64,000 bases of DNA from Bacillus sp. USDA818B3_A (GCF_009928415.1 NZ_JAABNN010000002.1:1-64000); one strand, 5' to 3'; shown: positions 26,725 to 37,713, counted from the stretch's first letter. The notes: a model not told the origin generated them from the sequence alone. A program made the numbers and translations.

Positions 26725-26955
26725 TTAATGAAGTGGTCTATTCTTTCTAACTTTTATTTTTTCAGGTGTCACGTCATTGCCTTCTGGGTCGATAAACTTT
26801 GTATTTGTTAATGTATCGAGCATATTTGCCCGGAAAGTAGCCAAATATTCACTTCTTAATTTGGATTGCTCTTTAGCTTCTAACTCGGTTAAACCGGCAG
26901 ATTTTGCTTTTCTAGCAAGATCATTAATGCGAGCCATTTTTTCTTTTGATAGCAT
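26725..26955 (-). CDS. ynzC: DUF896 protein YnzC
   Basis: 76 residues. The family motif is visible: MARINDLARKAKSAGLTELE, EQSKLRSEYL and IDPEGNDVTPEKIKVRKNRPLH near the end (split: IDPEGNDVTPEKIK). In B. subtilis ynzC is part of the LexA-controlled yneA-yneB-ynzC group. Here a strong hairpin separates it from yneB, so expression may be partly independent. Biochemical role unknown. Confidence 0.92.
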   Translation of the reverse strand: MLSKEKMARINDLARKAKSAGLTELEAKEQSKLRSEYLATFRANMLDTLTNTKFIDPEGNDVTPEKIKVRKNRPLH

Positions 26956-27002
26956 TTCTATTCACCCTTTCTATCAAATGCAGACAATTGATTTTACTAA
27001 AA

Positions 27003-27026
27003 AAAAGCCCTTATGACAAGTAAGGG

Positions 27027-27028
<2 letters not shown>
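27003..27028 (-). terminator. Terminator after yneB
   Basis: AGCCCTTA/TAAGGGCT stem overlapping the yneB stop codon, then a run of eight T on the minus strand. It would cut most yneAB transcripts before ynzC. Confidence 0.88.
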
Positions 27029-27686
<658 letters not shown>

Positions 27687-28007
27687 CTATTCTTTTGGGG
27701 CACTTGCAAGTTCTGTTGTATCGGAGGATTCAGTTTTACTTACCGGTATTAAAATTTCTTCACCCGGGAAGATTTGATCTTTTATATTTTCGTTGTGTTT
27801 TTTTACCCAGCTGACAAACTCCTTGTTGGATAAGGTATGCTGGCCTTCATACTGATCTGAAATTTTCCAGAGTGTGTCCCCTTCAGCCACGGTGACTTTT
27901 ACATATTGTTCATTCGATTGATGTTTTAATAATAATATAAAAGCTAAAGCAAAGCTCAAAATAATGAGAGTAATAGCATATGAGTATTGATTCCATAATT
28001 GTTTCAT
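27687..28007 (-). CDS. yneA: Cell division suppressor YneA
   Basis: 106 residues, close to the B. subtilis protein. One N-terminal membrane segment (about 10-28) is followed by an extracytoplasmic LysM domain (VAEGDTLWKISDQY to GEEILIP). YneA blocks divisome function during the SOS response. I chose the ATG at 28007 because AGAGG lies 8 nt upstream; a GTG at 28016 is an alternative. Divergent from lexA, sharing a region with several SOS boxes. Confidence 0.9.
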   Translation of the reverse strand: MKQLWNQYSYAITLIILSFALAFILLLKHQSNEQYVKVTVAEGDTLWKISDQYEGQHTLSNKEFVSWVKKHNENIKDQIFPGEEILIPVSKTESSDTTELASAPKE

Positions 28008-28024
28008 GTTCCGCACCTCTTATA

Positions 28025-28106
28025 AGAATATATGTTCTGCTTTAATTGTTTTCATTATAGGACGAACATTCGTTTGGTGTCAACCATTTTCTCGAACTTA
28101 TGTTTG
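28025..28106. promoter_or_regulatory. LexA (SOS) boxes between yneA and lexA
   Basis: Two good matches to the Bacillus consensus CGAACRNRYGTTYG: CGAACATTCGTTTG at 28063-28076 and CGAACTTATGTTTG at 28093-28106. A weaker AGAATATATGTTCT lies at 28025-28038, close to yneA. LexA should repress both divergent genes. Confidence 0.9.
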
Positions 28107-28167
28107 TATAAGATGGCAGAACATGCTATAATTAAGACAACAATAACCAGGCGAGGTGCATTTTATC

Positions 28168-28791
28168 ATGGTAAAGATATCAAAGCGGCAGCAGGATATC
28201 CTGGAGTTCATTAAGGGAGAGGTTAAAAGTAAGGGATATCCGCCTTCGGTTAGGGAGATTGGTGAAGCGGTTGGACTTGCATCCAGTTCTACTGTTCACG
28301 GTCACTTAGCGCGCTTAGAGAGCAAAGGTCTCATTAGAAGAGACCCTACGAAACCTAGAGCTATTGAAATACTAGATGCAGATGAAGCTGCACAGATTCC
28401 TAGAAATAAAGTTGTCAATGTTCCAGTGGTTGGTAAAGTAACGGCCGGTTTACCAATCACAGCGATTGAGAATGTAGAAGAATATTTCCCTCTTCCTGAA
28501 AGTTTAGCTCCTGCAGATGAACAGGTGTTTATGCTAGAAATTATGGGTGAGAGTATGATAGAGGCTGGAATACTGGATGGGGACTATGTGATTGTGAAGC
28601 AGCAGCAAACGGCTAACAATGGGGAGATTGTTGTCGCGATGACAGAGGATGATGAGGCAACGTGTAAGAGGTTCTTTAAGGAAAAAGACTACATTCGTCT
28701 GCAGCCGGAAAACTCTACCATGGATCCTATCATTTTACGGAATGTATCGATATTAGGAAAAGTTATTGGGGTTTATCGTCATATTCATTAA
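28168..28791 (+). CDS. lexA: SOS repressor LexA
   Basis: 207 residues. The winged-helix DNA-binding domain ([21 protein letters not shown]) is joined to a serine peptidase domain. The self-cleavage bond is Ala93-Gly94 in VTAGLPI, with Ser129 (MGESM) and Lys167 as the catalytic dyad. Activated RecA triggers cleavage and derepression. The ATG at 28168 was chosen because GAGGTG lies 9 nt upstream and the N-terminus then matches other Bacillus LexA proteins. Confidence 0.97.
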   Translation: MVKISKRQQDILEFIKGEVKSKGYPPSVREIGEAVGLASSSTVHGHLARLESKGLIRRDPTKPRAIEILDADEAAQIPRNKVVNVPVVGKVTAGLPITAIENVEEYFPLPESLAPADEQVFMLEIMGESMIEAGILDGDYVIVKQQQTANNGEIVVAMTEDDEATCKRFFKEKDYIRLQPENSTMDPIILRNVSILGKVIGVYRHIH

Positions 28792-28795
28792 ACTA

Positions 28796-28820
28796 AGAGA
28801 GCTGAACTAGCTCTCTTTCT
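28796..28820 (+). terminator. Terminator of lexA
   Basis: AGAGAGCT/AGCTCTCT stem, then TTTCTATTT. Confidence 0.85.
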
Positions 28821-28843
28821 ATTTGGTAATATTTAATAATCAA

Positions 28844-28878
28844 AAAAGCGCTGATCTTTTTATCCAGCGCTTTTTCAA
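28844..28878. terminator. Bidirectional terminator
   Basis: AAAAGCGCTG/CAGCGCTTTT 10-bp stem with A and T runs on both sides. It serves the convergent Excalibur gene and backs up lexA. Confidence 0.85.
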
Positions 28879-28940
28879 GTCTATGGCAATTGTAATTGAT
28901 TATGACTCTGTTAATAGAGATACTACCGCTTAATCAAGAT

Positions 28941-29210
28941 TTATCTTTCACAGGCTATGTAATCTTTATCTCTGTCGCTCTTTTTATTTGCATCATATAG
29001 AGCTTTTGATACAAATGGTTTGTAGTATGTTTTTCCACCTTTATTTTTTACAGTAGCAGCGCGGGCTACTCCGCCTTTATAGACCTTATTTAATTCTGTA
29101 CAATTTTTGAAAGTTACAATTTTTGTTGCTGCTTCAGATTCTCCTGCAGAGCCAAGAGTTAGTCCTATCAATAGTGCCATCGGAATTCCGACTGTCAAAA
29201 ATTTTTTCAA
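28941..29210 (-). CDS. Secreted Excalibur-domain protein
   Basis: 89 residues from a TTG start with AAGGAGGG 6-7 nt upstream. A signal peptide (KKFLTVGIPMALLIGLTLG, cleavage near ESEAA) is followed by one Excalibur calcium-binding domain: FKNCTELNKVYKGGVAR and DRDKDYIACE, with the paired Cys and the DxDxD-like loop. The same domain ends the thermonuclease at 60248-61153. Such proteins act outside the cell; the role of the isolated domain is unknown. Confidence 0.85.
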   Translation of the reverse strand: MKKFLTVGIPMALLIGLTLGSAGESEAATKIVTFKNCTELNKVYKGGVARAATVKNKGGKTYYKPFVSKALYDANKKSDRDKDYIACER

Positions 29211-29348
29211 GATGTACCCTCCTTCGTTCTTAAGTTTGATGAATTTAAGGCCTTATATAGACCTTTTTTCCTATTATCATTTTAATCACTATGATAAGAA
29301 AAATAAATGAGTATTTTTCGACAGTTTTCAACCGATAAAAGCAGCTCT

Positions 29349-29711
29349 CAACCTTCGAACGTTCATTGATGCGAGTGCTTCGTCCGATGAGGATGCTTTC
29401 AACCTTCGAACGCCCATTGATGCGGGTGCTTCGACCGATGAGGGTCGCTTTCAACCTTCGAACGCCCATTGATGCGGGCGCTTCGACCGATGAGGATAGC
29501 CTTCAACCTTCGAACGTCCATTGATGCGAACGCTTCGACCGATGAGGACAGCCTTCAACCTTCGAACGCCCATTGATGCGGGTGCTTCGACCGATGAGGA
29601 TAGCCTTCAACCTTCAAACGTCTATTGATGCGGGCGCTTCGACCGATGAGGACGACTTTCAAGCTTCGAACGCCCATTGATGCGGGCGCTTCGACCGATG
29701 AGAGCAGGACT
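29349..29711. repeat. 52-bp tandem repeat array, seven units
   Basis: Units begin with CAACCTTCGAACG-type sequence at 29349, 29400, 29452, 29504, 29556, 29608 and 29660, a period of 52 (once 51). Each unit has a hairpin of the form CGAA-CGCCC / GGGCG-TTCG around ATTGATGC. The array lies between the Excalibur gene and glnA. Reading frames across it are artefacts of the repeat. Confidence 0.93.
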
Positions 29712-29765
29712 CAACCTATAGTACTTATTATAAATGCGTCGAACCAGTTCTTTTATACACAACAC

Positions 29766-29800
29766 AAAAAAGCCTTGCCGCATAATTCGCGACAAGGCTT
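29766..29800 (-). terminator. Terminator of glnA
   Basis: AAGCCTTG/CAAGGCTT stem with an inner CGC/GCG pair and a T run on the minus strand. Confidence 0.88.
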
Positions 29801-29814
29801 CCTTATTTTAGCTC

Positions 29815-31149
29815 TTAGTACATGCTCATGTACTGATCGCGTTCCCATTGGTGAACGACCGTACGGAACATATCCCACTCGATTTCTTTTGCTTCAACAA
29901 AGTGTTCGAAGATGTGCTCTCCCAAGCCAGCAACAATTACTTCATCAGACTTAAGTTCATCTAATGCACTTGCTAGAGTTGCTGGAAGATCGACGATGCC
30001 TTCTTCGATTCTTTCTTCCTTGCTCATAACGTAGATGTTACGATCCACTGGAGCCGGAGGAGTTAATTTATTTTTAATACCGTCTAAACCAGCTTTTAAT
30101 AGAACAGCCATAGCTAAGTATGGGTTCGCTGCTGGGTCAACACTACGTACCTCAACACGTGTGCTTAATCCACGTGATGCAGGAATACGGATAAGTGGTG
30201 AACGGTTCATAGCAGACCATGCTACATAACAAGGTGCTTCATAACCAGGAACTAGACGCTTATAAGAGTTTACTGTTGGGTTAGTTACAGCTGTAAAGGC
30301 TGGAGCGTGCTTAAGGATACCAGCAATAAATTGACGAGCTGTATCACTCATATCTAAGTCGCCGCCTGGCTCATAGAATGCATTTTCATTGTTCTTGAAT
30401 AATGAAAGGTTCATGTGCATACCAGATCCGTTTACACCGAATAATGGTTTTGGCATGAATGTTGCGTGTAAGCCGTGCTTACGAGCAATTGTTTTAACAA
30501 CAAGCTTAAATGTTTGGATTTGGTCACATGCAGTTAATGCATCTGCATATTTAAAGTCGATTTCGTGTTGTCCTGGAGCTACTTCGTGGTGAGAAGCTTC
30601 AATTTCAAAGCCCATTTCTTCTAGCTCAAGAACGATATCACGACGGCAGTTTTCACCTAGGTCAGTTGGAGCTAAGTCAAAGTATCCGCCTTGGTCGTTA
30701 AGTTCTAGAGTTGGTTCACCTTTTTGATCTAATTTAAATAAGAAGAATTCTGGCTCAGGTCCAAGGTTGAAGTTAGTGAATCCTAACTCTTCCATTTCTT
30801 TTAATACTCTTCTTAGGTTGTTACGCGGGTCACCTTCAAAAGGTTTACCTTCTGGAGTATAGATATCACAGATTAAACGAGCAACTTTTCCTTTTTCTGC
30901 CGTCCAAGGGAAAACTACCCATGTGTTTAGGTCTGGATATAGAAGCATATCAGATTCTTCGATACGTACGAAACCTTCAATAGAAGAACCGTCAAACATC
31001 ATTTTGTTATCAAGTGCTTTTTCCAATTGGCTGATTGGAATCTCCACGTTTTTAATAGTTCCTAGAATGTCAGTGAATTGAAGACGAATAAATTTTACAT
31101 TCTCTTCTTTCGCCATCCGTTGGATGTCTTCTCTTGAATACTTTGCCAT
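29815..31149 (-). CDS. glnA: Glutamine synthetase type I
   Basis: 444 residues, the GSI-alpha length. It makes glutamine from glutamate, ammonia and ATP, and in its feedback-inhibited form controls TnrA and GlnR. The beta-grasp N-terminus is followed by [30 protein letters not shown], the ATP-binding [12 protein letters not shown] and [13 protein letters not shown]. It lacks the adenylylation loop of GSI-beta enzymes. GGGGGAA precedes the ATG. It lies 37 bp downstream of glnR in one operon. Confidence 0.98.
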   Translation of the reverse strand: MAKYSREDIQRMAKEENVKFIRLQFTDILGTIKNVEIPISQLEKALDNKMMFDGSSIEGFVRIEESDMLLYPDLNTWVVFPWTAEKGKVARLICDIYTPEGKPFEGDPRNNLRRVLKEMEELGFTNFNLGPEPEFFLFKLDQKGEPTLELNDQGGYFDLAPTDLGENCRRDIVLELEEMGFEIEASHHEVAPGQHEIDFKYADALTACDQIQTFKLVVKTIARKHGLHATFMPKPLFGVNGSGMHMNLSLFKNNENAFYEPGGDLDMSDTARQFIAGILKHAPAFTAVTNPTVNSYKRLVPGYEAPCYVAWSAMNRSPLIRIPASRGLSTRVEVRSVDPAANPYLAMAVLLKAGLDGIKNKLTPPAPVDRNIYVMSKEERIEEGIVDLPATLASALDELKSDEVIVAGLGEHIFEHFVEAKEIEWDMFRTVVHQWERDQYMSMY

Positions 31150-31186
31150 TTTAATTCCCCCTATTTTTCAAAAAGAATGATTAAAA

Positions 31187-31591
31187 TTAATGGAAAAATC
31201 GAGACATATCGCCTTGGCGTAATGTAAATCGATTGTTTCTTCCAGAGTGCATTAATTCATTGCGGAGCAGCTTTCTTAGTTGTTCATCAGTTAGTTCTTG
31301 TTTTGCTTTTTCGGCTTGTTTTTCGATTACGTTTGTTTGCTGTTGCTCTTTGACCACGAACAGCTGCTTAATACCAGCCATGTTCACACCTTGGTCTATC
31401 AAGTCTTTAATTTCTAATAGTCTATCAATATCATTTAAACTGAATAGTCGCCTGTTTCCCTCGGTTCTTGCTGGAGAGATCAATTGGTGTTCTTCATAGT
31501 AGCGGATTTGCCGTGCGGTTAAATCAGTTAACTGCATGACCGTTCCGATCGGAAACAATGGCATGGAACGACGTATTTCACTCCCACTCAC
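31187..31591 (-). CDS. glnR: Nitrogen regulator GlnR
   Basis: 134 residues, MerR family. The winged helix-turn-helix ([21 protein letters not shown]) is followed by a short coiled coil and a regulatory tail ending in [13 protein letters not shown], which contacts feedback-inhibited glutamine synthetase. It represses its own operon under nitrogen excess. The GTG at 31591, with GGAGGAG 7 nt upstream, is the likely start; a TTG one codon earlier is possible. Confidence 0.95.
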   Translation of the reverse strand: MSGSEIRRSMPLFPIGTVMQLTDLTARQIRYYEEHQLISPARTEGNRRLFSLNDIDRLLEIKDLIDQGVNMAGIKQLFVVKEQQQTNVIEKQAEKAKQELTDEQLRKLLRNELMHSGRNNRFTLRQGDMSRFFH

Positions 31592-31626
31592 CAAATTTCT
31601 CCTCCCTTAACTCTAATCATATTGCT

Positions 31627-31677
31627 ATTATATTTCTTGTTAGAAAAGATGTCAATGTTATGTAAGGGTTTCTTACA
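31627..31677 (-). promoter_or_regulatory. glnRA promoter with two GlnR/TnrA operators
   Basis: TTGACA (31650-31655) and TATAAT (31627-31632) are separated by 17 bp on the minus strand, a consensus sigma-A promoter. Operator 1 at 31661-31677 fits TGTNAN7TNACA perfectly and lies upstream of the -35. Operator 2 at 31638-31654 fits with one mismatch and overlaps the -35. Two operators are known for B. subtilis glnRA. Confidence 0.93.
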
Positions 31678-31729
31678 TGGTTTTTTAGAAAAATTTAGGC
31701 ATGTTAAAAACCTGTCACATTATTTTTAC

Positions 31730-33001
31730 CTATTTCAGTTGGATTAATTCCTTTTCTATTAAATGATCCACCGCTAAACAAATGGCCATTTTAACATGAG
31801 AGTAGGTTAATCCTCCCTGAATGTATGCTACATACGGCGGTCTTAACGGCCCATCGGCAGTAAGCTCAATACTTGCCCCTTGAATAAACGTACCGGCAGC
31901 CATAATCACATCATCTTCATAGCCAGGCATATAGCTTGGGTGCGGAGTGACATAGGAATTAATCGGGGATGCAAATTGAATGGCTTGGCAAAATGAGACC
32001 ATTTTATCCCGATCATCGAATTGAACTGACTGAATTAAGTCAGTCCGTTTGGCATTCCATTTAGGAGACGAATTCATACCTAATTGCTCTAGCATGGCCG
32101 CCGTAAACACAGCTCCCTTTAATGCCTGCCCTACAACATGCGGCGCTAGAAAGAAGCCTTGATACATTTCTTGAAGGCTATAAAGAGATGCGCCCGCCTC
32201 TGCCCCAATTCCAGGAGAAGTCATTCGGTAAGAGCAAGCCTCAACCCACTGTTTTTTGCCAACTATATATCCGCCCGTTTTGGCAAGGCCGCCGCCAGGA
32301 TTTTTAATTAACGACCCTGCCATTAAATCGGCTCCCACATGGCATGGCTCCTGTTCCTCCACGAACTCCCCATAACAATTGTCTACGAAAACAACCAAAT
32401 CAGACTTTATTTCTTTAACAAAAGAAATCATTTGACCGATTTCCGCTACGGTGAATGATGGTCGTGTTGCATACCCTTTCGAGCGCTGGATTCCAATCAT
32501 TTTTGTGTTTGGTTTTATTTTTGCAGCAACCTCGTCCCAATTGATGGATCCTTCATCCGTTAATGCGACGCTGTCATACGAAATCCCAAATTCCCTTAAC
32601 GAACCTACCCCATTGCCACGGATTCCAACAATTCCCTCGAGTGTATCATACGGTTTACCAGTAATATAAAGCAATTCATCTCCTGGTCTTAATACCCCGA
32701 AAAGGGCAATCGAGATGGCATGTGTACCAGAAATAATTTGTGGTCGAACAAGACCGGCTTCGCCGCCAAAGACATCTGCATACACCAGCTCTAATGTATC
32801 CCGGCCTATATCATCATAGCCATAGCCCGTTGACGGGATAAAGTGTGAATCACTAACCCGGTGTTTCTGATAGCTTTTTAATACGCGAAATTGATTACTT
32901 TCGATTCTTTCGTCTATTTCTTTATGTACTTCAGCGATTTGTTGTTCTACCTTTTTAACAATCGGCTGAAGGCTTTCCCCATTTTTTAACTGTTGAAACA
33001 T
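31730..33001 (-). CDS. ynbB: PLP-dependent YnbB (aluminium resistance/methionine gamma-lyase-like)
   Basis: 423 residues, fold type I PLP enzyme of the 'aluminium resistance protein' family. Landmarks are SGTHAISIALFGVLRPGDELLY (split: SGTHAISIA, RPGDELLY), VDNCYGEFVE and the cofactor Lys region SLIKNPGGGLAKTGGY. The true reaction is not settled; methionine gamma-lyase is the common annotation. It lies 14 bp downstream of hflX, as in B. subtilis. TAGGAG precedes the ATG. Confidence 0.88.
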   Translation of the reverse strand: MFQQLKNGESLQPIVKKVEQQIAEVHKEIDERIESNQFRVLKSYQKHRVSDSHFIPSTGYGYDDIGRDTLELVYADVFGGEAGLVRPQIISGTHAISIALFGVLRPGDELLYITGKPYDTLEGIVGIRGNGVGSLREFGISYDSVALTDEGSINWDEVAAKIKPNTKMIGIQRSKGYATRPSFTVAEIGQMISFVKEIKSDLVVFVDNCYGEFVEEQEPCHVGADLMAGSLIKNPGGGLAKTGGYIVGKKQWVEACSYRMTSPGIGAEAGASLYSLQEMYQGFFLAPHVVGQALKGAVFTAAMLEQLGMNSSPKWNAKRTDLIQSVQFDDRDKMVSFCQAIQFASPINSYVTPHPSYMPGYEDDVIMAAGTFIQGASIELTADGPLRPPYVAYIQGGLTYSHVKMAICLAVDHLIEKELIQLK

Positions 33002-33015
33002 GTTGTAGCTCCTAA

Positions 33016-34275
33016 CTATATCGTGAATTTCTGTAGTTGTCCTGTAATTTGATGGTCTGGAAGTGTATAGCCTTTACATCGGTAAAATTCACCCTCTTCA
33101 TCAAAAACAAGCTGTCTTAAGATGGTGTCATTTTTTAATTGTGATAGCAGCTTGCCTTCTGTTGAAGGAATTTGGACTTCATATGAATCCATCATGCCCA
33201 TTACCACTTTTTCCATCTGTTCCTTTAATGCATGACGGTCATTTTCATCAAAGGCGCTGATAAAGATGGTCGGAGTATCTGCTGTCGGAACAAAATCAGG
33301 ATGCTGGACATCCCTTTTATTATACACGGTTATTTGTGTAATATCTTTGACTTCCAGGTCATCAAGCAATTTTTTCACTGTTTTTTCATGCTGGTAATAA
33401 TCCGGGTTGGACATATCCACTACGTGAAGAAGCAGGTCCGCTTCCTTTACTTCCTCAAGAGTCGAGCGGAAGGCAGCAATCAGGGTGGTTGGCAGATCTT
33501 GAATAAATCCAACCGTATCAGTAATCAATGCTAAAAAACCACTTGGTAAAATCAATTTGCGTGTCATTGGATCGAGTGTCGCAAATAATTGATTTTCCTC
33601 ATAGGATTCCGCTTCGGATAAGCGATTAAAAAGTGTCGACTTTCCGGCATTTGTATAACCGACGATTGCGACTTGGAATGTTTTGTTTTTCTTTCTTCGC
33701 TCACGGTACCGATCCCGGTGTTGGACAATAACAGAAAGCTGGCTTTTAATATCATCGATTCGCCGGCGAATATGTCTTCGGTCTGATTCAAGCTTTGTTT
33801 CCCCTGGTCCTCTTGTCCCAATACCGGCACCTAGTCTGGATAGAGCTGTACCTTGTCCGGCCAGACGGGGAAGTATGTATTGCAGCTGAGCTAGTTCAAC
33901 TTGAAGCTTACCCTCTTTTGAACGTGCACGTTGTGCAAATATATCTAAAATAAGTTGAGTTCGATCAATGATTCTTGCGTCCATTTCCGAGCCCAGATTT
34001 CTTTTTTGACTTGGAGAAAGTTCATCGTTAAATATGACAATGTCTGCTTCCAACTCCTCAACAAGGAGCCTTAATTCTTCGACTTTTCCTTTACCGATAT
34101 AGGTGGCAGGATGGACACGGTCTCGTTTTTGAATAACGGAGGCGATGACCTCCCCCTGTGCGGTTTCGGTTAATGCTCCTAATTCTTCCATTGAGTAGTC
34201 AAAACGTAAATTCTCGTCATTGTTTGTTTGACAGCCTACGAGGATTACTTTTTCCTTCGTTTCTTTTTGTTCCAC
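33016..34275 (-). CDS. hflX: Ribosome-associated GTPase HflX
   Basis: 419 residues. The N-terminal HflX domain has [14 protein letters not shown] and [10 protein letters not shown] glycine-rich linker ([31 protein letters not shown]) precedes the GTPase domain: G1 [10 protein letters not shown]3 DTVGFI, G4 NKRD. HflX splits stalled 70S ribosomes under stress. The GTG at 34275 with AGGAAGGAAGG upstream gives the B. subtilis YnbA length; the longer frame to 34305 is unlikely. Confidence 0.94.
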   Translation of the reverse strand: MEQKETKEKVILVGCQTNNDENLRFDYSMEELGALTETAQGEVIASVIQKRDRVHPATYIGKGKVEELRLLVEELEADIVIFNDELSPSQKRNLGSEMDARIIDRTQLILDIFAQRARSKEGKLQVELAQLQYILPRLAGQGTALSRLGAGIGTRGPGETKLESDRRHIRRRIDDIKSQLSVIVQHRDRYRERRKKNKTFQVAIVGYTNAGKSTLFNRLSEAESYEENQLFATLDPMTRKLILPSGFLALITDTVGFIQDLPTTLIAAFRSTLEEVKEADLLLHVVDMSNPDYYQHEKTVKKLLDDLEVKDITQITVYNKRDVQHPDFVPTADTPTIFISAFDENDRHALKEQMEKVVMGMMDSYEVQIPSTEGKLLSQLKNDTILRQLVFDEEGEFYRCKGYTLPDHQITGQLQKFTI

Positions 34276-34475
34276 AGGCACCCTTCCTTCCTTAACTGTG
34301 CTCAAATTTCATCATAACAAAAAATCCCTGCAATCTCTAATTTTCCCCAAGCTTTTTGTTATTAAAAATAATTGTTGAAATTTTCACTCATCATGATAAA
34401 ATTTTTATTGTTTGTTACGGACGTTTTTACTATTACCATTGTGTTTTTGTAGGGACACGCGGAGGAGAAAACAAC

Positions 34476-35114
34476 ATGACTTGGGAAGTATTGAGTATGA
34501 TCGGTACCATTGCCTTTGCCATCAGCGGGGCAATTGTTGCTATGGAAGAGGAATATGACATTTTAGGAGTTTATATTTTAGGGATTGTAACGGCGTTTGG
34601 CGGAGGGGCGATTCGGAACCTGTTGATTGGAGTACCTATCTCCACTTTATGGGAACAAGGGTTATTTTTCCAAATTGCTTTATTAGCTATAACAGCGGTT
34701 TTCATATTTCCAAATAACCTTTTGCGGCACTGGCAGAAATGGGGAAATCTCTCTGATGCCATTGGCCTGTCCGCCTTTGCGATACAGGGTGCCATGTATG
34801 CGGAGAAAATGGACCATCCACTTAGCGCGGTGATTGTTGCGGCTGTATTAACCGGAATTGGCGGAGGAATTATCCGTGATTTGCTTGCAGGGAGAAAGCC
34901 GATTGTTTTAAGAGCGGAAATTTATGCAGTCTGGGCGATCCTGGCAGGACTGATTATCGGGCTTGAGATAGCTACTAAATCTTGGGAATTATATACCCTT
35001 TTTGTTTTAGTGACTGTCTTGCGTGTTCTATCATATACCTTTGACTGGAAGCTTCCTTCCCGGAGTCTCGAGGTCTCCCAAACTATACAAAACCAAAAAC
35101 AAATCGGCGGATGA
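34476..35114 (+). CDS. UPF0126/TRIC-like membrane protein
   Basis: 212 residues with seven hydrophobic segments. Two repeated halves carry the family motif: GIVTAFGGGAIRNLLIG and GVLTGIGGGIIRDLLAG-like. The fold is related to trimeric intracellular cation channels; some bacterial members import glycine. GGAGGAG lies 8 nt before the ATG. The physiological substrate here is unknown. Confidence 0.85.
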   Translation: MTWEVLSMIGTIAFAISGAIVAMEEEYDILGVYILGIVTAFGGGAIRNLLIGVPISTLWEQGLFFQIALLAITAVFIFPNNLLRHWQKWGNLSDAIGLSAFAIQGAMYAEKMDHPLSAVIVAAVLTGIGGGIIRDLLAGRKPIVLRAEIYAVWAILAGLIIGLEIATKSWELYTLFVLVTVLRVLSYTFDWKLPSRSLEVSQTIQNQKQIGG

Positions 35115-35130
35115 ATTCCCGCCGATTTTT
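35101..35130. terminator. Bidirectional terminator between UPF0126 gene and spoVK
   Basis: AATCGGCGG/CCGCCGATT stem with A and T runs on both sides. The UPF0126 stop codon lies in the loop. Confidence 0.88.
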
Positions 35131-35134
35131 GCAA

Positions 35135-36082
35135 TTAATCCTCCTCAAATACGAGGTCATTGCTTCTAAGTGTCATTAATTCATGTTTGTCATAGCTGTT
35201 TAACATTAACAGCCGCATGGCCTGTGCCCGTACCGATTTTTCAATGACATTACGGACATATCTTCCGTTTGAAAAACTATTAGGATTTAAAACCGCCTTT
35301 ACCCAAATCAAATGATCTCTTAACTTTTTTTCTGCCTCATGACTAAACGTGTACTCTCTTTCCTCTAACATTCTGCCCGCAATATCCATCAGTTGATCGA
35401 TGTTATAATCCGGAAAATCAATCACCAGCGGAAAACGGCTGTGAAGACCCGGGTTTAAAGTAAGAAAGTGATTCATTTCTCGTGAGTATCCAGCTAGAAT
35501 TAAAATAAACTCATGCTGTTTATCCTCCATATGTTTGACCAGTGTATCAATGGCTTCTTTGCCGAAATCCTTTTCTCCACCGCGTCCTAAGGAATAGGCT
35601 TCATCTATGAAAAGAATTCCCCCCTGTGCCTTTTTCACTAAATCTCTGGTTTTTTGGGCAGTGTGTCCAATATACTCGCCAACGAGGTCCGCCCTCTCTG
35701 CTTCAATCAAATGACCTTTTGAGAGAACACTCATTTTTTGAAACAACTTGCCAATTAACCTTGCGACTGTAGTTTTTCCTGTCCCGGGATTTCCTTTAAA
35801 CATCATATGGAGGGCTTGTTTTCTTGCCTTCAGGCCCATTTCTTCACGCTTTTTGTTCACATAAATCCAAGCGTAGATTTCTTTTATCATTCGTTTCATT
35901 TCTTCCATGCCAACCAATGCCCCGAGCTCTTCTTCAATTTCTTTTAGGGCCGTATGCTCTAGGGGAATGACCTTTGGAGCAACTTGAAAATCGGGTACTT
36001 CTTTTCTTACAGTTGTTCTTTCCTGTGAGTTGAGTACCACCCTTATTTGGCCGTTACTTTTTGTTCGAAATGGTTGATCCAA
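35135..36082 (-). CDS. spoVK: Stage V sporulation protein K (AAA ATPase)
   Basis: 315 residues, CbxX/CfxQ-type AAA ATPase needed for late spore maturation. Walker A is GNPGTGKTT, Walker B ILFIDEAYSL, and the sensor/arginine region NPGLHSRFP and FSNGRYVRNVIEKSVRAQA. Long stretches match B. subtilis SpoVK. The TTG at 36082 follows GAGAGGTG by 6 nt; a GTG at 36091 overlaps that site and is less likely. It is expected to be expressed from a mother-cell promoter, but I could not place one. Confidence 0.95.
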   Translation of the reverse strand: MDQPFRTKSNGQIRVVLNSQERTTVRKEVPDFQVAPKVIPLEHTALKEIEEELGALVGMEEMKRMIKEIYAWIYVNKKREEMGLKARKQALHMMFKGNPGTGKTTVARLIGKLFQKMSVLSKGHLIEAERADLVGEYIGHTAQKTRDLVKKAQGGILFIDEAYSLGRGGEKDFGKEAIDTLVKHMEDKQHEFILILAGYSREMNHFLTLNPGLHSRFPLVIDFPDYNIDQLMDIAGRMLEEREYTFSHEAEKKLRDHLIWVKAVLNPNSFSNGRYVRNVIEKSVRAQAMRLLMLNSYDKHELMTLRSNDLVFEED

Positions 36083-36235
36083 AGCTATCACCTCTCAATC
36101 TGCAAACAGTATACGTAAGGTAGCAAGTTTTAAGCTACACCGGAAGTGTTTAAGGTTAGGCATAATCCTTCAATTAATGTGTATTCATCTACAGTGGAAT
36201 TCATTAAAGAAGATTTCTTTTATTTTCCGAAAACA

Positions 36236-36261
36236 AAAAAAGAGCCCCAGCTAATGGGCTC
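36236..36261 (-). terminator. Terminator of hfq
   Basis: GAGCCC/GGGCTC stem followed by seven T on the minus strand. Confidence 0.9.
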
Positions 36262-36275
36262 AATTTTATAAAATT

Positions 36276-36506
36276 TTATTGATTATCCAATTCAAGCTGG
36301 ACGTTTCTTTGTGGCGCAAATGTAGAAATAGCATGTTTAAATACTAGTTGCTGTTTCCCCTCTGATTCAAATAAAACGGTAAAATTATCAAAGCCCTTAA
36401 TTTGGCCTCTTAATTGAAAACCATTTAGAAGGAACACCGTTACATGGGTGTTGTCTTTACGGCACTGGTTCAAAAATTGATCTTGAATATTGATTGTTGT
36501 TTTCAT
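36276..36506 (-). CDS. hfq: RNA chaperone Hfq
   Basis: 76 residues, a complete Sm-like protein that forms hexamers and binds small RNAs and A-rich tails. Sm1 carries [22 protein letters not shown] (split: [23 protein letters not shown]) and Sm2 the signature [10 protein letters not shown]. It lies 26 bp downstream of miaA, the arrangement found in most bacilli. Confidence 0.98.
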   Translation of the reverse strand: MKTTINIQDQFLNQCRKDNTHVTVFLLNGFQLRGQIKGFDNFTVLFESEGKQQLVFKHAISTFAPQRNVQLELDNQ

Positions 36507-36532
36507 TAGTATATCCTCCTCTTTTATCTCTA

Positions 36533-37489
36533 CTAATATGTATTCGATTTTAGTTGAAGCTTTCCTTCAACATAATGTGAAATTTCAGCTATTTTTTTTG
36601 CTAAATTGTTCACATTCGTCATATCAAACCATTGTACATCCATTTTGTTCCGAAACCAAGTGAATTGCCTTTTTGCATATCTCCTTGAGTTTTGTTTGAG
36701 GGTTTCTACCGCGTCTTCCCATGATACTTTGCCATCTAAATAATCATATATTTCTTTATAACCGATGGCTTGAATGGATTGTACGTCCCGCAAGCCTTGA
36801 TCATATAGGTCCTTAACCTCAGCAAGCAGTCCTTGATTGACCATAATATCTACTCTTAAGTTGATACGCTCATATAGTTTTTCACGATCCATCGTTAATC
36901 CGATAAGTGCCGTATCGTAAAGTAGGTCCGGCTGCTGCTTTTTCTGATACTCTTGCATGGTTTTACCTGTTAAATGAAAGATTTCAAGTGCCCGAATGAC
37001 CCTTCTCACATTATTAGGATGAATTTGCGCCGCACTTTCCGGGTCAACCTCCTGCAGTTCTTTATGTAAAGCTTCATTCCCGATTTCTTTCACTCTTTCT
37101 TCTAACTCAAGACGGAAAGCTTCATCACCTGATACATCGGAAAATTGATAGTCATAAATGACAGACTGGATGTATAACCCTGTCCCGCCAACAATGATGG
37201 GAAGCTTTCCCCTTTTGGCAATCTCATTTATTTTTGCACGGACCAAGAGTTGAAAATCGGCTACTGAAAAAGCTTCTTCCGGTTCCTTGATATCAATTAA
37301 ATGGTGTGGGATACCTTGCATTTCTTGTTTCGTTATTTTCGCTGTCCCAATATTCATACCGCGATAAATCTGCATGGAATCACCGCTGATAATTTCACCG
37401 TTATAGCGTTTAGCCATTTCAATGCTTAGATTGGTTTTTCCCACAGCGGTTGGGCCAATGATCACTAATAATTTTTGTTTGGAATCCAC
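36533..37489 (-). CDS. miaA: tRNA dimethylallyltransferase MiaA
   Basis: 318 residues. It adds an isopentenyl group to A37 of tRNAs reading codons that start with U. The P-loop is GPTAVGKTN, followed by [21 protein letters not shown] and [11 protein letters not shown], and the C-terminal AIGYKEI and [13 protein letters not shown]. It starts at GTG with a weak upstream site. Operon with hfq. Confidence 0.97.
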   Translation of the reverse strand: MDSKQKLLVIIGPTAVGKTNLSIEMAKRYNGEIISGDSMQIYRGMNIGTAKITKQEMQGIPHHLIDIKEPEEAFSVADFQLLVRAKINEIAKRGKLPIIVGGTGLYIQSVIYDYQFSDVSGDEAFRLELEERVKEIGNEALHKELQEVDPESAAQIHPNNVRRVIRALEIFHLTGKTMQEYQKKQQPDLLYDTALIGLTMDREKLYERINLRVDIMVNQGLLAEVKDLYDQGLRDVQSIQAIGYKEIYDYLDGKVSWEDAVETLKQNSRRYAKRQFTWFRNKMDVQWFDMTNVNNLAKKIAEISHYVEGKLQLKSNTY

Positions 37490-37713
37490 TTTTTTCTCAC
37501 TGCCTTATCTTTTTTTCAGCGATGGACAGCTGTCCACCCCTACATGGTAACACAATTTTGAAAAGCAGTAGAACATCAAACAATTATATACAAAAATTTT
37601 CTTTTCTATGCGTATTTTGTTAAATGAAATTTTTATAACACCTTTCTTCAAAATATGACAAATAAATATATAAGTTTACAAAACCATAACGGTTCTTTTA
37701 CAAAAGGCTTTTT
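37490..37713. other. Divergent region between miaA and mreBH
   Basis: AT-rich spacer holding the miaA promoter side and, at its right end, the mreBH promoter. No gene seen. Confidence 0.4.

Noticed and set aside
29349..29711. CRISPR array
   Set aside because: Units follow one another with no unique spacers, the period is 52 with the whole unit repeated, and no cas genes are present.
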